Shown here one piece after another: positions 1-7,824 of a DNA stretch of 8,688 bases. A program made the position numbers and the translations under genes. How positions within the stretch are numbered: position 1 is the stretch's first letter; every line of letters starts with the position of its first letter. A model generated the notes under the pieces. The model saw only the letters and a list, made by a program, of their open reading frames with translations. It did not search any database and was not told the origin of the DNA. Source of the DNA: Bacteroidales bacterium (lineage in GTDB: Bacteria; Bacteroidota; Bacteroidia; Bacteroidales; VadinHA17); NCBI GenBank assembly GCA_003162595.1, contig PMNJ01000300.1, positions 1-8,688 of the forward strand, in the 5' to 3' direction.

Positions 1-642
1 TGTGAATGGGGCTCAAACAAACCATGGGAATGGGCCGGTGCAGTAGGTCATTTATGGCGTACCACCGGTGACATTACCGATACATGGAACAGCATGATGG
101 AGAATTTTTTACAACAGAAAGACTATGCCAGATATGCCGGACCAGGTCATTGGAATGACCCGGATATGCTGGAAGTCGGAAATGGAGGAATGACAACAGA
201 AGAGTACAAAACTCATTTTTCATTATGGTGCATGGCAGCTGCTCCATTGTTGGCCGGAAATGATATTCAGAACATGTCTCCGGAAACCAAATCGATTCTT
301 CTCAATAAGGAAATTATTGCTTTGGACCAGGATTCACTCGGAAGGCAAGCTATATGCTGGAGGGATAATGGTAATTATCAGGTTTGGTTAAAAATGCTAA
401 GCAAAAATGAAAAAGCCATATGCCTTCTTAACAGCAGTGATGAGAAAAAGAGTGTTCTGGTAGACTTTTCACTTCTGGCACAGGCAAGGACAACTAAATG
501 GGGGCCCGGCTCACCTCTTAAACTCGAAAATTATACTGTAAGAGATTTATGGGATCATAAAGATCTGGTATTGAAAGAATCCTCAATGTATGTTGATTTG
601 CTTCCTCATTCAGTGAAAGTATACAGGTTTATTAAGAAATAA
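1..642 (+). CDS. GH27 alpha-galactosidase, C-terminal part (5' end outside window)
   Basis: This retaining glycosidase should release terminal alpha-linked galactose from oligo- or polysaccharides. The reading frame is open from base 1 and ends at TAA 640-642, giving 213 residues. The start, any signal peptide and the nucleophile Asp (family KxDxC motif) lie upstream of the window. What is visible is strongly GH27. A CEWG segment at residues 1-4 is followed by WRTTGDI at 19-25, whose Asp24 matches the family acid/base. GPGHWNDPDML follows, and then the conserved stretch SLWCMAAAPLLAGNDI. After about residue 125 comes the C-terminal beta-sandwich domain, ending VYRFIKK. An internal ATG at 94 is not the real start, because conserved catalytic sequence lies before it. 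The gene converges on the minus-strand GH3 gene across an 80-base gap, so it belongs to a different transcript. Family assignment is firm. Alpha-galactosidase rather than alpha-N-acetylgalactosaminidase activity is the usual bacterial inference. Confidence 0.93.
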   Translation, partial: CEWGSNKPWEWAGAVGHLWRTTGDITDTWNSMMENFLQQKDYARYAGPGHWNDPDMLEVGNGGMTTEEYKTHFSLWCMAAAPLLAGNDIQNMSPETKSILLNKEIIALDQDSLGRQAICWRDNGNYQVWLKMLSKNEKAICLLNSSDEKKSVLVDFSLLAQARTTKWGPGSPLKLENYTVRDLWDHKDLVLKESSMYVDLLPHSVKVYRFIKK

Positions 643-655
643 TTTTTTAAAACAC

Positions 656-684
656 GTAGAGACGCCCAAATTGGGCGTCTCTAC
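656..684. repeat. Perfect palindrome between convergent genes (possible bidirectional terminator or dispersed repeat)
   Basis: Bases 656-669 (GTAGAGACGCCCAA) are the exact reverse complement of 671-684 (TTGGGCGTCTCTAC). RNA from either strand could therefore fold a 12-14 bp GC-rich hairpin with a 1-5 base loop. It sits 13 bases after the GH27 stop and 38 bases before the GH3 stop on the other strand, which is where a shared terminator would be. The flanks are A/T-rich (AATTTTTTAAAAC on the left, ACAATAAAATATTAAAA on the right). However, a clean T-run directly after the stem is missing on the plus strand. On the minus strand it is only GTGTTTTAAAAAATT. A GTAGAGACG...CGTCTCTAC core also looks like the small dispersed palindromes I recall from Bacteroidetes and cyanobacterial genomes, so it may be a REP-like unit rather than a dedicated terminator. 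The rest of 643-722 shows nothing else. Confidence 0.75.
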
Positions 685-722
685 TACAATAAAATATTAA
701 AAATAATTCCTTTCCGGGTCAA

Positions 723-3374
723 TCAGTTTGCGAACGGAACCTCTTTTCCTGTTAATCTGATCCTTCCGGTCAGCACCTGGGTGAACTGGGGATCGAGATA
801 ACCTTTGAAACCGGGTTGTTTGCCTCCAACAGAGATAGTAAAGTACCCCGGCTCAATTACGCGTTTTGCCTTATTATTGATCATCGAGAACTGACGGGGG
901 TCAAGCTTTAACTCCACAACCTTATTTTCACCCGGTTTAAGTGATACCCTGGTAAATCCCTCAAGCTGGCGTATTGGCCTGGAAGTTGATGCTTTTTCAT
1001 CTGTCATGTAAAGCTCTACAACTTCATCTCCGGCAATTTTCCCGGCATTTGTTACAGTAACTTTTACAGTGACTTTATCTCCGGCAATAATTTTTTCAGG
1101 AATTGATAAGTTGCTGTATTTAAAGGTTGTATAACTTAGCCCGTAGCCAAAAGGGTATAAAGGCTCCTGCGTAAAGAACCTATATGTCTTCCCTTTCATA
1201 TCATAATTCTCGAAAGCAGGGATCTGATCAATTGATTTATAATAGGTTACAGGAAGTCTTCCGGCAGGATTATAATCACCAAAGATAACATCAGCTACGG
1301 CATTACCACCCTGTTGACCGCCGTAACCAGCTAGTAATATAGCAGTTGCCTTTTCCTGGGCTTTATTTACTGACAATGCTCCGCCACTTGTTAATACTAT
1401 AATAACAGGTTTCCCTGTCGAAGTTATGGCATCCAGAAGTTTTTCCTGTATAGCAGGAAGATTCAGATTAGTACGGTCACCGCCACTGAAGCCTTCAATC
1501 TTTATCGGCATTTCTTCACCTTCAAGTCGTTGAGACAAACCAAGAACGAGAACGACTGCATCAGCTTCTTTTGCAGCCGCAACAGCCTCTTCAATAAGGT
1601 TTGGCCTTGGCGGTGCCCATAAAAGCTCTATGGAGGCGTCACCGGCATAGTTTTTATAAAGAACTTCTATCTTATATTTTTTACCAGCCTGGAGTTCAGC
1701 AGGTGCCTCAATATGAATGGCTTCATGCTCATTCATAGAAGAAATCAGCTTTTTACCGTCGAGAAGGATTTCATAACCCGAAGATCCCAATCCTCCTATT
1801 GCGTAGGTTCCGGAAACAGGAGGAACCAGGTAAGTCGTCCATCTTACGCCAAAATTATCATCTGGCATGTCAAACCTCGGAGATAAATGCTCCCAGTAAA
1901 AATTGATATTATCATCAACTCTTGTGAAAACAGGCTTACCGTTCATCTCAGTATTATTAAAATACTCACCATAAGCACCCTGTATTCCATCAGGTGTTTC
2001 CAGATAGCGCGAAGGGATTGGTGACAAATTATGAATACCCTCTGCCAGATCACTGCCTTCAGAGTAGATTATCTTTGTACCCGGGGTAAGTTTACCCGTA
2101 ATACCTTTAAGGACTGTGACGGGATCCTTCGGTATACCATTATAATTTCCTATCAACGATTCATAGTTATCGGCATTTGGGCCGATAACTGCCAGTGTTT
2201 TAATCTCTTTTGAAAGAGGAAGAACATTATTTTCATTCTTAAGCAAAACCACTGATTCCCTTGCTGCCTGACGTGAGAGTGAACTGTTATAATCGGAACA
2301 GTTTACAAAGAAAGGTATCTGTGCATAAGGGACCATCTCATCAGGATCAAACATTCCAAGTTTGAATCTGGCGGTGAATATCCTTTTTACAGCGACATTG
2401 ATATCATCCTCGGTCAGTAATCCTCTTTTGACAGCTTCAACGAGGTTTTTATAATCATATCCGCACTCGAGGTCAGTTCCGGCTTTAACAGCCTGGGCTG
2501 CTGCCTCCACTGCATCTTTTGCAAAGTGGGTAACTTTATAGAAGTCGGAAATTGCCCAGCAGTCAGATACAATATAGCCCTTAAAACCCCATTCGTTACG
2601 AAGAATTCCATAAAGTATCGGGTTGGCACAGCAGGGATAATCCCTGAACATGTTATAAGCTCCCATCACAGAGTAAACCCCTGCATCCATAACCAGTGTG
2701 CGGAAAGCGGGAAGATATGTTTCCCTGAGGTCTATCTCGCTTACTTTTGCATTAAATGAGTGTCTTAAAGATTCCGGCCCGGAGTGAACGGCATAATGTT
2801 TGGCTGTTGCTACCGTTTTCAAATATTTTGGATCGTCACCCTGCATACCTTTGACAAATTCGTACCCCATTCTGCCGGTAAGAAACGGATCTTCCCCATA
2901 GGTCTCATGACCTCTGCCCCATCTCGGGTCCCGAAAGATATTTATATTAGGAGACCAGAACGTAAGTCCCTGGTAGATGCCTGTTTTGCCTCTTCTCTGA
3001 AACTCATGATATTTAGCCCTTGCCTCATCAGAGATAGCATTCGCCACATTGAATAACAGTGATTCATCCCATGAGTTAGCAATTGTAATTGATTGAGGAA
3101 ATACTGTTGCATAACCTGCTCTTGCAACTCCATGCAGAGCTTCATTCCACCATGTGTAAGCAGGAATCCCAAGTCGGGTAATTGCCGGTGCAGTGTAAAG
3201 CAACTGATCGGCTTTTTCCTGAAGAGTCATTCTTGAAACAAGGTCATTAACTCTTTCATCAAGAGAGAGTGAAGGGTTTCGAAACGGGAATGTGTATGAG
3301 CTCTGCTGTGCCTTGATAATAAAAACTGTTGCAGACAAAAACAAAAACAGTATAAGTGAGAATACCTTTTTCAT
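723..3374 (-). CDS. GH3 beta-xylosidase/beta-glucosidase with PA14 insert, secreted
   Basis: An 883-residue exo-glycosidase, probably cutting terminal beta-xylose (or glucose/arabinose) from oligosaccharides in the periplasm. Residues 1-22 are a Sec signal peptide, with cleavage likely after KA22. The GH3 N-terminal barrel spans about 35-340. It carries WWNEALHGV (Glu78), WGRGHETYGEDP (152-163), substrate-binding Lys192-His193 and the nucleophile Asp271 in YIVSDCWAI. The SDC and WWNEALHGV motifs favour the beta-xylosidase/arabinofuranosidase branch, since beta-glucosidases usually have SDW. The C-terminal alpha/beta domain starts near 365 and is interrupted by a PA14 domain (about 460-590). 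It resumes with GLSQRLEGEEM, where Glu618 is the likely acid/base. A fibronectin-III-like domain closes the protein (about 780-855). The frame stays open up to 3587, but ATG 3374 is chosen because it gives the signal peptide and avoids overlapping the upstream gene, which ends 40 bases away. No type IX secretion tail is seen. Last gene of its operon. Confidence 0.93.
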   Translation of the reverse strand: MKKVFSLILFLFLSATVFIIKAQQSSYTFPFRNPSLSLDERVNDLVSRMTLQEKADQLLYTAPAITRLGIPAYTWWNEALHGVARAGYATVFPQSITIANSWDESLLFNVANAISDEARAKYHEFQRRGKTGIYQGLTFWSPNINIFRDPRWGRGHETYGEDPFLTGRMGYEFVKGMQGDDPKYLKTVATAKHYAVHSGPESLRHSFNAKVSEIDLRETYLPAFRTLVMDAGVYSVMGAYNMFRDYPCCANPILYGILRNEWGFKGYIVSDCWAISDFYKVTHFAKDAVEAAAQAVKAGTDLECGYDYKNLVEAVKRGLLTEDDINVAVKRIFTARFKLGMFDPDEMVPYAQIPFFVNCSDYNSSLSRQAARESVVLLKNENNVLPLSKEIKTLAVIGPNADNYESLIGNYNGIPKDPVTVLKGITGKLTPGTKIIYSEGSDLAEGIHNLSPIPSRYLETPDGIQGAYGEYFNNTEMNGKPVFTRVDDNINFYWEHLSPRFDMPDDNFGVRWTTYLVPPVSGTYAIGGLGSSGYEILLDGKKLISSMNEHEAIHIEAPAELQAGKKYKIEVLYKNYAGDASIELLWAPPRPNLIEEAVAAAKEADAVVLVLGLSQRLEGEEMPIKIEGFSGGDRTNLNLPAIQEKLLDAITSTGKPVIIVLTSGGALSVNKAQEKATAILLAGYGGQQGGNAVADVIFGDYNPAGRLPVTYYKSIDQIPAFENYDMKGKTYRFFTQEPLYPFGYGLSYTTFKYSNLSIPEKIIAGDKVTVKVTVTNAGKIAGDEVVELYMTDEKASTSRPIRQLEGFTRVSLKPGENKVVELKLDPRQFSMINNKAKRVIEPGYFTISVGGKQPGFKGYLDPQFTQVLTGRIRLTGKEVPFAN

Positions 3375-3414
3375 AAGTAGAAATTTAAATATGTTCTTCA
3401 AGTTCAAATACGGA

Positions 3415-4725
3415 TTAAACCTTTGGCAATGCCCATGGCTCTCTGTAATTTGGTATAAGATAATTGTTGGCTTCTGAGTCATTTGTAAATTTTGTTCCAT
3501 CCCAGATGAGTTTTTTGCCTGTCCGGTATGCAATATTGCCGATAGCAGAGAATTTGGCGATATGTGCGCCGATCTCCACGCTTGCATTGGTATCAGGATT
3601 ACGTTTAGTCATACATTCCAGTAAATTTGTCACATGTTTATTTATCCCTTTCCCTGTTCCTTTTGTGAGAGGTACAGCTTCCATTCGCACTTTTCCGTTA
3701 ACATTTTCAGGAATAACTTCCCATCCCTGCCGATCTACTACAAGTGTTCCATTTTCTCCCACAAAACCCAGACCATGGTTTCGGCCGTAAGCTCCATCAT
3801 TTATTCCAATGGCATGGTCCCACATAACGTTGAATCCGTCAAATTCATAAATAGTTTGTAAACTGTCGGGGGTTTCACAAGCATCAGTCGGATAACCATA
3901 CTTTCCACCCATAGCCATTACCGATTTAGGGGTAGTGACATTCATACCATATAACGCATAATCAAGAAGATGAACTCCCCAGTCAGTCATCAGTCCACCT
4001 GCATAATCCCAGAACCACCTGAAGGTAAAATGGAAACGGTTTCTGTTAAAAGGATGTTGGGTTGCCGGTCCCAGCCACATATTATAATCAACTCCTGCCG
4101 GAACGGGTTCATCAGGCAGTACCGGAATGGAAGGGCACCAACCCTGGTATGAGAATACTCTAACAAGTCTTATTTTACCAAGCTTACCTGATTGGATAAA
4201 ATTAACTGCATCCTGCCAGTGAGGATCACTCCTTTGCCACTGACCAACCTGTACAACAGTTTTGTTTCGCTTCGCAGCTTTCACCATCAGGTTACATTCT
4301 TCAATAGTTCTTCCCAGAGGCTTTTCACAATAGACATCTTTCCCCGCATCACATGCAGCAATCATCTGCAGACAATGCCAATGGTCGGGTGTTCCGACAA
4401 TAACTACATTAATATCTTTGTTGTCGATCAACTTTCGCCAGTCTTTATAGAGGTTCGCCGGCTTCTTGCCCCTGATCTTCTCAACATCAGCAGCTCTTCG
4501 GTCAAGCACACTTTCATCCACATCACATAAAGCAAGGCATTCTACCTGAGGATGTTCAAGAAATGCAACCAGGTCAGCAAATCCCTGACCGTTGCATCCG
4601 ATAACACCGACATTGATCCTATCTGATGGAGCATGTCTGACAAAGGCGCCAGACAAATTAGGTACCAGACCAAGAGCTGCAGTTGTAATTGCAGTATTTC
4701 TGATAAATACGCGACGCGTTGTCAT
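3415..4725 (-). CDS. Tat-exported Gfo/Idh/MocA family oxidoreductase
   Basis: A 436-residue NAD(P)-dependent sugar oxidoreductase-family protein. The N-terminus has a twin-arginine signal (TRRVFIR, residues 3-9) followed by a weakly hydrophobic stretch to about residue 28, so it should be exported already folded with its cofactor. The Rossmann domain begins with VGVIGCNGQGF (39-49). CDVDESVLDRR follows, then the family's GTPDHWH (111-117) and CEKPLG (133-138), whose Lys135 is the usual catalytic/cofactor-contacting lysine. The C-terminal substrate domain has GGLMTDWGVHLLD (243-255), and Asp248 and His252 match the DxxxH active-site pattern. The length is usual for exported Bacteroidetes members. 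The real substrate cannot be read from the sequence. Some relatives are dehydrogenases, others use bound NAD for redox-neutral glycoside hydrolysis (GH109, GH188), and some make 3-keto-sugars. The gene starts 24 bases after the epimerase stop and precedes GH3 by 40 bases, so co-transcription is likely. Confidence 0.92.
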   Translation of the reverse strand: MTTRRVFIRNTAITTAALGLVPNLSGAFVRHAPSDRINVGVIGCNGQGFADLVAFLEHPQVECLALCDVDESVLDRRAADVEKIRGKKPANLYKDWRKLIDNKDINVVIVGTPDHWHCLQMIAACDAGKDVYCEKPLGRTIEECNLMVKAAKRNKTVVQVGQWQRSDPHWQDAVNFIQSGKLGKIRLVRVFSYQGWCPSIPVLPDEPVPAGVDYNMWLGPATQHPFNRNRFHFTFRWFWDYAGGLMTDWGVHLLDYALYGMNVTTPKSVMAMGGKYGYPTDACETPDSLQTIYEFDGFNVMWDHAIGINDGAYGRNHGLGFVGENGTLVVDRQGWEVIPENVNGKVRMEAVPLTKGTGKGINKHVTNLLECMTKRNPDTNASVEIGAHIAKFSAIGNIAYRTGKKLIWDGTKFTNDSEANNYLIPNYREPWALPKV

Positions 4726-4749
4726 TTTATAATTAATTTATACTGATCC

Positions 4750-5877
4750 CTATTTAACTGAAAATCTGTAGATCGTAGTTGATTTGAATATATCGCCAGG
4801 ATTAAGTACTGTAGAGGGGAACTCAGGATGATTCGGACTATCCGGATAATGGCCGGATTCAAGACATAAACCTGACCTGAATTTGAATACTTTTCCTCCA
4901 TGTCCGGTCTTTGTCCCATCAAGAAAGTTGCCGGTATACAACTGCATTCCGGGCTGATCCGTAATTACTTCTAGCATACGGCCACTAACAGGCTCATATA
5001 CTGTAACATCAACCTCTTCTTTATTATCCAGTATATAGTTGTGATCATACCCTTTACCAAGAATGAGCTGATCATAGTTATCACCTATCCGTTCTCCAAT
5101 GGTATGCGGAGTATTAAAATCAAAGGGTGTTCCTGCAACAGGACGAATCTCACCAGTCGGTATCATAAATGAATCGACAGGCGTGAAAGTTGATGCTTTA
5201 AGTGTCAGCACGTGATCCAGAATATCCCCATTACCTGCTCCGTGAAGATTAAAATATGCGTGGTTTGTAACATTCACTATAGTTTTCTTGTCGGTTGTAC
5301 AGGTATAATCCATTACAATCTCGTTGCTGTCTGTCCATGTATAGGTAATAGTTGCATTGACTTTCCCCGGGAAACCTTCTTCCATATCAGGGCTTACATA
5401 GGTAAATTTTACAGCCGGAAATTTGCTATCCTTAAGAATTTCAGTATCCCAAACAACGCTATGCCAACCTTCAGGTCCTCCATGAAGTGTGTTTGGCCCA
5501 TTATTAATGGGCGTATTATAAACTACACCATCAAGAGTAAATTTTCCTTTGGCAATCCTGTTTGCAAACCTGCCAACGACAGATCCGAAAGACATATCAC
5601 CTTTGAGTGTTTCATCAAAAGTATCATATCCGAAGGTAATATTCTCCTTCTTCCCATTTTTGTCGGGAACCTCAATCCAGTTAATTTTTGCTCCGAAATT
5701 TGTAAGTCTTATAACATTACCAGATTTGTTTGTAAGGGTTAACAAATAAACCTCTTTGCCATTGTGTGAACCGAAAACATCCTTTTTAACCATCTCTTTA
5801 TTTTTTGTTGACTGGTTGCAGGATGCGAAGATTACTGAAACCAGAGTTAGTGATAATAACATTAATTTTTTCATCAT
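4750..5877 (-). CDS. galM: Aldose 1-epimerase (mutarotase), lipoprotein
   Basis: A 375-residue GalM-type enzyme that interconverts alpha and beta anomers of aldoses such as galactose, glucose or xylose. The first 19 residues form a lipoprotein signal ending FASC, with Cys20 as the likely lipidated residue. The residues after it (NQSTKNKEMVKK) are not acidic, so the Bacteroidetes surface-export signal is absent and a periplasm-facing anchor is more likely. Family motifs are all present: GRFANRI (102-108), NTLHGG with His132, NVTNHAYFNL with His206, GYDHN with Asp278, and GLCLESGHYPDSPNHP with Glu340. These match the two catalytic histidines, the binding Asp and the catalytic Glu of characterised GalM enzymes. 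Two adjacent ATG codons (5877 and 5874) could both start translation, and the choice does not change the product meaningfully. It is the first gene of the lower operon, behind a 180-base upstream gap. It probably feeds released sugars to anomer-specific uptake or kinases. Confidence 0.95.
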   Translation of the reverse strand: MMKKLMLLSLTLVSVIFASCNQSTKNKEMVKKDVFGSHNGKEVYLLTLTNKSGNVIRLTNFGAKINWIEVPDKNGKKENITFGYDTFDETLKGDMSFGSVVGRFANRIAKGKFTLDGVVYNTPINNGPNTLHGGPEGWHSVVWDTEILKDSKFPAVKFTYVSPDMEEGFPGKVNATITYTWTDSNEIVMDYTCTTDKKTIVNVTNHAYFNLHGAGNGDILDHVLTLKASTFTPVDSFMIPTGEIRPVAGTPFDFNTPHTIGERIGDNYDQLILGKGYDHNYILDNKEEVDVTVYEPVSGRMLEVITDQPGMQLYTGNFLDGTKTGHGGKVFKFRSGLCLESGHYPDSPNHPEFPSTVLNPGDIFKSTTIYRFSVK

Positions 5878-6057
5878 TTATTTAGATTAATTTTCGCTAA
5901 ATTAATAAAGTTTTCTGACCACCGTGGCCTGTTTTAAAATAAAATAGGTTTCATTCAGTATCAATTGTACCAGCCTGATGGCAGAGTAATTCAAATATAT
6001 ATATTAAACCTTTAATTGTCTCTGTTTCCCTTTGTATCGCTTGTGTTTAACTTCATG
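5878..6057. other. 180-base intergenic region between GH9 and epimerase genes
   Basis: This is the only sizeable gap among the minus-strand genes and is strongly AT-rich. It carries the candidate promoter described separately (5992-5999), an AT-rich 14-base palindrome at 6003-6016, and a short imperfect dyad near 5917-5929. I see no small open frame with support, no convincing terminator hairpin with a T-run after the GH9 stop, and no recognisable riboswitch. GH9 transcription may therefore read through into the epimerase gene, with an extra start inside the gap. Confidence 0.6.
5992..5999 (-). promoter_or_regulatory. Candidate Bacteroidetes -7 promoter element for the epimerase operon
   Basis: Read on the minus strand these bases are TATATTTG, an exact fit to the Bacteroidetes sigma-ABfr -7 consensus TAnnTTTG. 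A start of transcription would fall near 5985, giving a leader of about 107 bases before ATG 5877. No good TTTG element is found at the expected -33 position (about 6016-6022), and the surroundings are an AT repeat in which such a match can arise by chance. Treat it as a plausible internal promoter only. Confidence 0.35.
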
Positions 6058-7803
6058 TTATTTATCAAATAATGCTTCCAGGGCACCTGCAAGATAAGCG
6101 GCCGGTGCATTCCAGTTAATTGCTATCTCGTTGGATGCATAAGAACAAACAGAGTCAGTATATGATTCATCGGGAATCCGGGAAGGATAGGTATTACAAC
6201 CATCCTGCTGACCAGGATTTGGTCCTCCAACTATCAAACCGGGAACCGGATCAGCTATTCCATCAGCCTCCGATAAACGATGGTGAGGAAACATTGGTGT
6301 TTTGTGGCCAAATCCTGTAACAAATGAATAACCAGTTGCGTTGCGCCCTAATACATAGTCAAGATTTGCAAGAGCCCCATCCAGAAATTTCTTTTCTTTT
6401 GAAAGCTTGTAAGCCTGAATAAGTAAGATCCCCTGATTAGTTGCAACCGAGTTGCTTCCCCATATAAAATCCGCTGCTGACTTCCCTATCACTGTCATGT
6501 ATGCTCGGTCAGCAATTCCCTCTGTCAACTTTTCTGCAGTTCTTATTATTCGTTTTTTAAGTACAGGAAAATCTCTCTTTGCAGAGTTTGTCAGTTTATT
6601 TTCGAACCTGGCAAGAGTATAATACCCAAGAAGTCTGACATTATCCCACGATGGCAACGGCATCAGCGTATCTGGTAACATTGGATATGCATTATAATAG
6701 CTATCTTTCCCGGTACTTATATACAACTCTGAAGCTGCCCATATAAACTCATCGCTGAAATCAGAATCCCCATAACCCCCGGTATTTATTACAGGTTTGA
6801 ACTCTTTATTCATAAGATTTTGATCATAAGCTGTTTTAGGGTTTTTCACTGCCCATTCCCAGGCCTTTTCTGCAGATTTCATACATGAATCTGATAATCC
6901 GGGAAATACCTTTTTGAATTTAGGAAAAATACGTCCTGCCTGTGCCATTACGGCCGCAAAGTCTAGTGTTGCAGCAGTTCCTTTTTGAACTACATAACGC
7001 GGAGTTACAGCAACGGATGGCATAACCATACCGTCGAAATTGGCATTAGTAACTTTATTATATACACCTCCGTCATCCGGGTCCTGCATTGTAAGCATCC
7101 ATCTCAGGTTCCAGACGGCTTCATTAAGCAAATCTGGAGCTCCGTTACCACTTTCAGGAATATTGATTTTTATTGAATCAAAACAGACAGGGAAATCTTC
7201 ATATAAGGAGAGCAAGGTCCCCATAGTGATCCCACTGTTCACGATATATTTATTATAGTCGCCGGCGTCGTACCATCCATGCGGACAGGAGATAATAGTT
7301 CCTGCTGGACGGTTTGGTGAGGCAGCCGACGGATGAACAATGACCTGGGTATCAGGGTGACCGGCCGAATGGCTCCATTTGCCTGCAAATTCAGGCAGAA
7401 GAGGTGTGGACATCCTCTGAAAATAAAATCCTTTTATAAGCCCTTTTGTAAGGCTGTTGAAAACCTTGGGCTTAATTTCGAAGGCATAGGAATCCCCAAC
7501 TCCGGGTAAATTCAGTTTGTATCTACCAGGGGCTGTAACAGCTGAGAAATCAGCAATCCGGGTGACTTTGGGAGAGTACGCCGATTTGTGAGGAGCGCTC
7601 AGTTTTGATTTGAAAACGACCTTCCCGGATGTTACCGACTTAATAAGAAACTCGCCATTGATATCATCGGTAATAACAGCTACTTTATGAGCATCAGGGT
7701 AGAATCCGATCTGGTTAAGCCTGATTTTGGATGCAGTATCCTGCGCGCTCAAAAATGACGTTATGGCGGCAATTAATAAAAGTACAATGATCAGTTTCTT
7801 CAT
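6058..7803 (-). CDS. GH9 endoglucanase-like glycoside hydrolase with N-terminal Ig-like domain
   Basis: A 581-residue inverting glycosidase, likely cutting beta-1,4-glucan (cellulose oligomers, xyloglucan or mixed-linkage glucan). Residues 1-20 are a Sec signal peptide ending FLSA before QD. No lipobox is present, so it should be soluble in the periplasm or secreted. An Ig-like CelD_N domain follows (about 25-112; IRLNQIGFYPDAHKVA is typical). The (alpha/alpha)6 catalytic domain runs from about 115 to the end. It includes GWYDAGDYNKY, in which Asp179 and Asp182 are the conserved pair and Asp182 is the likely base. PHHR is at 506-509, and SNEIAINWNAP contains Glu559 as the likely acid. All catalytic residues are therefore present and the length is normal for this architecture. 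No carbohydrate-binding module or type IX secretion tail follows, since the protein ends at the catalytic domain. It starts 21 bases after the GH2 stop, so the two genes are almost certainly co-transcribed. Exact substrate not determinable here. Confidence 0.94.
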   Translation of the reverse strand: MKKLIIVLLLIAAITSFLSAQDTASKIRLNQIGFYPDAHKVAVITDDINGEFLIKSVTSGKVVFKSKLSAPHKSAYSPKVTRIADFSAVTAPGRYKLNLPGVGDSYAFEIKPKVFNSLTKGLIKGFYFQRMSTPLLPEFAGKWSHSAGHPDTQVIVHPSAASPNRPAGTIISCPHGWYDAGDYNKYIVNSGITMGTLLSLYEDFPVCFDSIKINIPESGNGAPDLLNEAVWNLRWMLTMQDPDDGGVYNKVTNANFDGMVMPSVAVTPRYVVQKGTAATLDFAAVMAQAGRIFPKFKKVFPGLSDSCMKSAEKAWEWAVKNPKTAYDQNLMNKEFKPVINTGGYGDSDFSDEFIWAASELYISTGKDSYYNAYPMLPDTLMPLPSWDNVRLLGYYTLARFENKLTNSAKRDFPVLKKRIIRTAEKLTEGIADRAYMTVIGKSAADFIWGSNSVATNQGILLIQAYKLSKEKKFLDGALANLDYVLGRNATGYSFVTGFGHKTPMFPHHRLSEADGIADPVPGLIVGGPNPGQQDGCNTYPSRIPDESYTDSVCSYASNEIAINWNAPAAYLAGALEALFDK

Positions 7804-7824
7804 AATCAGTTGGAATTTTCTGAA

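Noticed and set aside
3375..3414. Separate promoter for the GH3 gene in the 40-base gap
   Set aside because: The gap has AT-rich sequence but no full TAnnTTTG match with a spaced TTTG, and the spacing is typical of an operon.
3375..3587. Extension of the GH3 reading frame by 71 residues upstream of ATG 3374
   Set aside because: It would overlap the end of the oxidoreductase gene, has no recognisable homologous sequence, and would bury a clear signal peptide inside the protein.
4192..4530. 112-residue open frame on the plus strand, opposite the oxidoreductase gene
   Set aside because: Antisense shadow of a conserved Rossmann-domain coding region, with no promoter or recognisable protein features.
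3415..4725. Assigning the oxidoreductase specifically to GH109 (alpha-N-acetylgalactosaminidase)
   Set aside because: The visible motifs are shared across the whole Gfo/Idh/MocA superfamily, and I cannot confirm family-specific residues by eye.
5212..5742. 176-residue open frame on the plus strand, opposite the epimerase gene
   Set aside because: It lies wholly antisense to a gene with all catalytic motifs intact, is rich in Cys/Ile as expected of a shadow frame, and shows no domain I recognise.
5917..5929. Short GC-rich dyad GACCACCGTGGCC considered as a terminator or operator
   Set aside because: Only about four pairs with a wobble and a tiny loop, no T-run on either side, and it lies well past the GH9 stop, close to the epimerase start.
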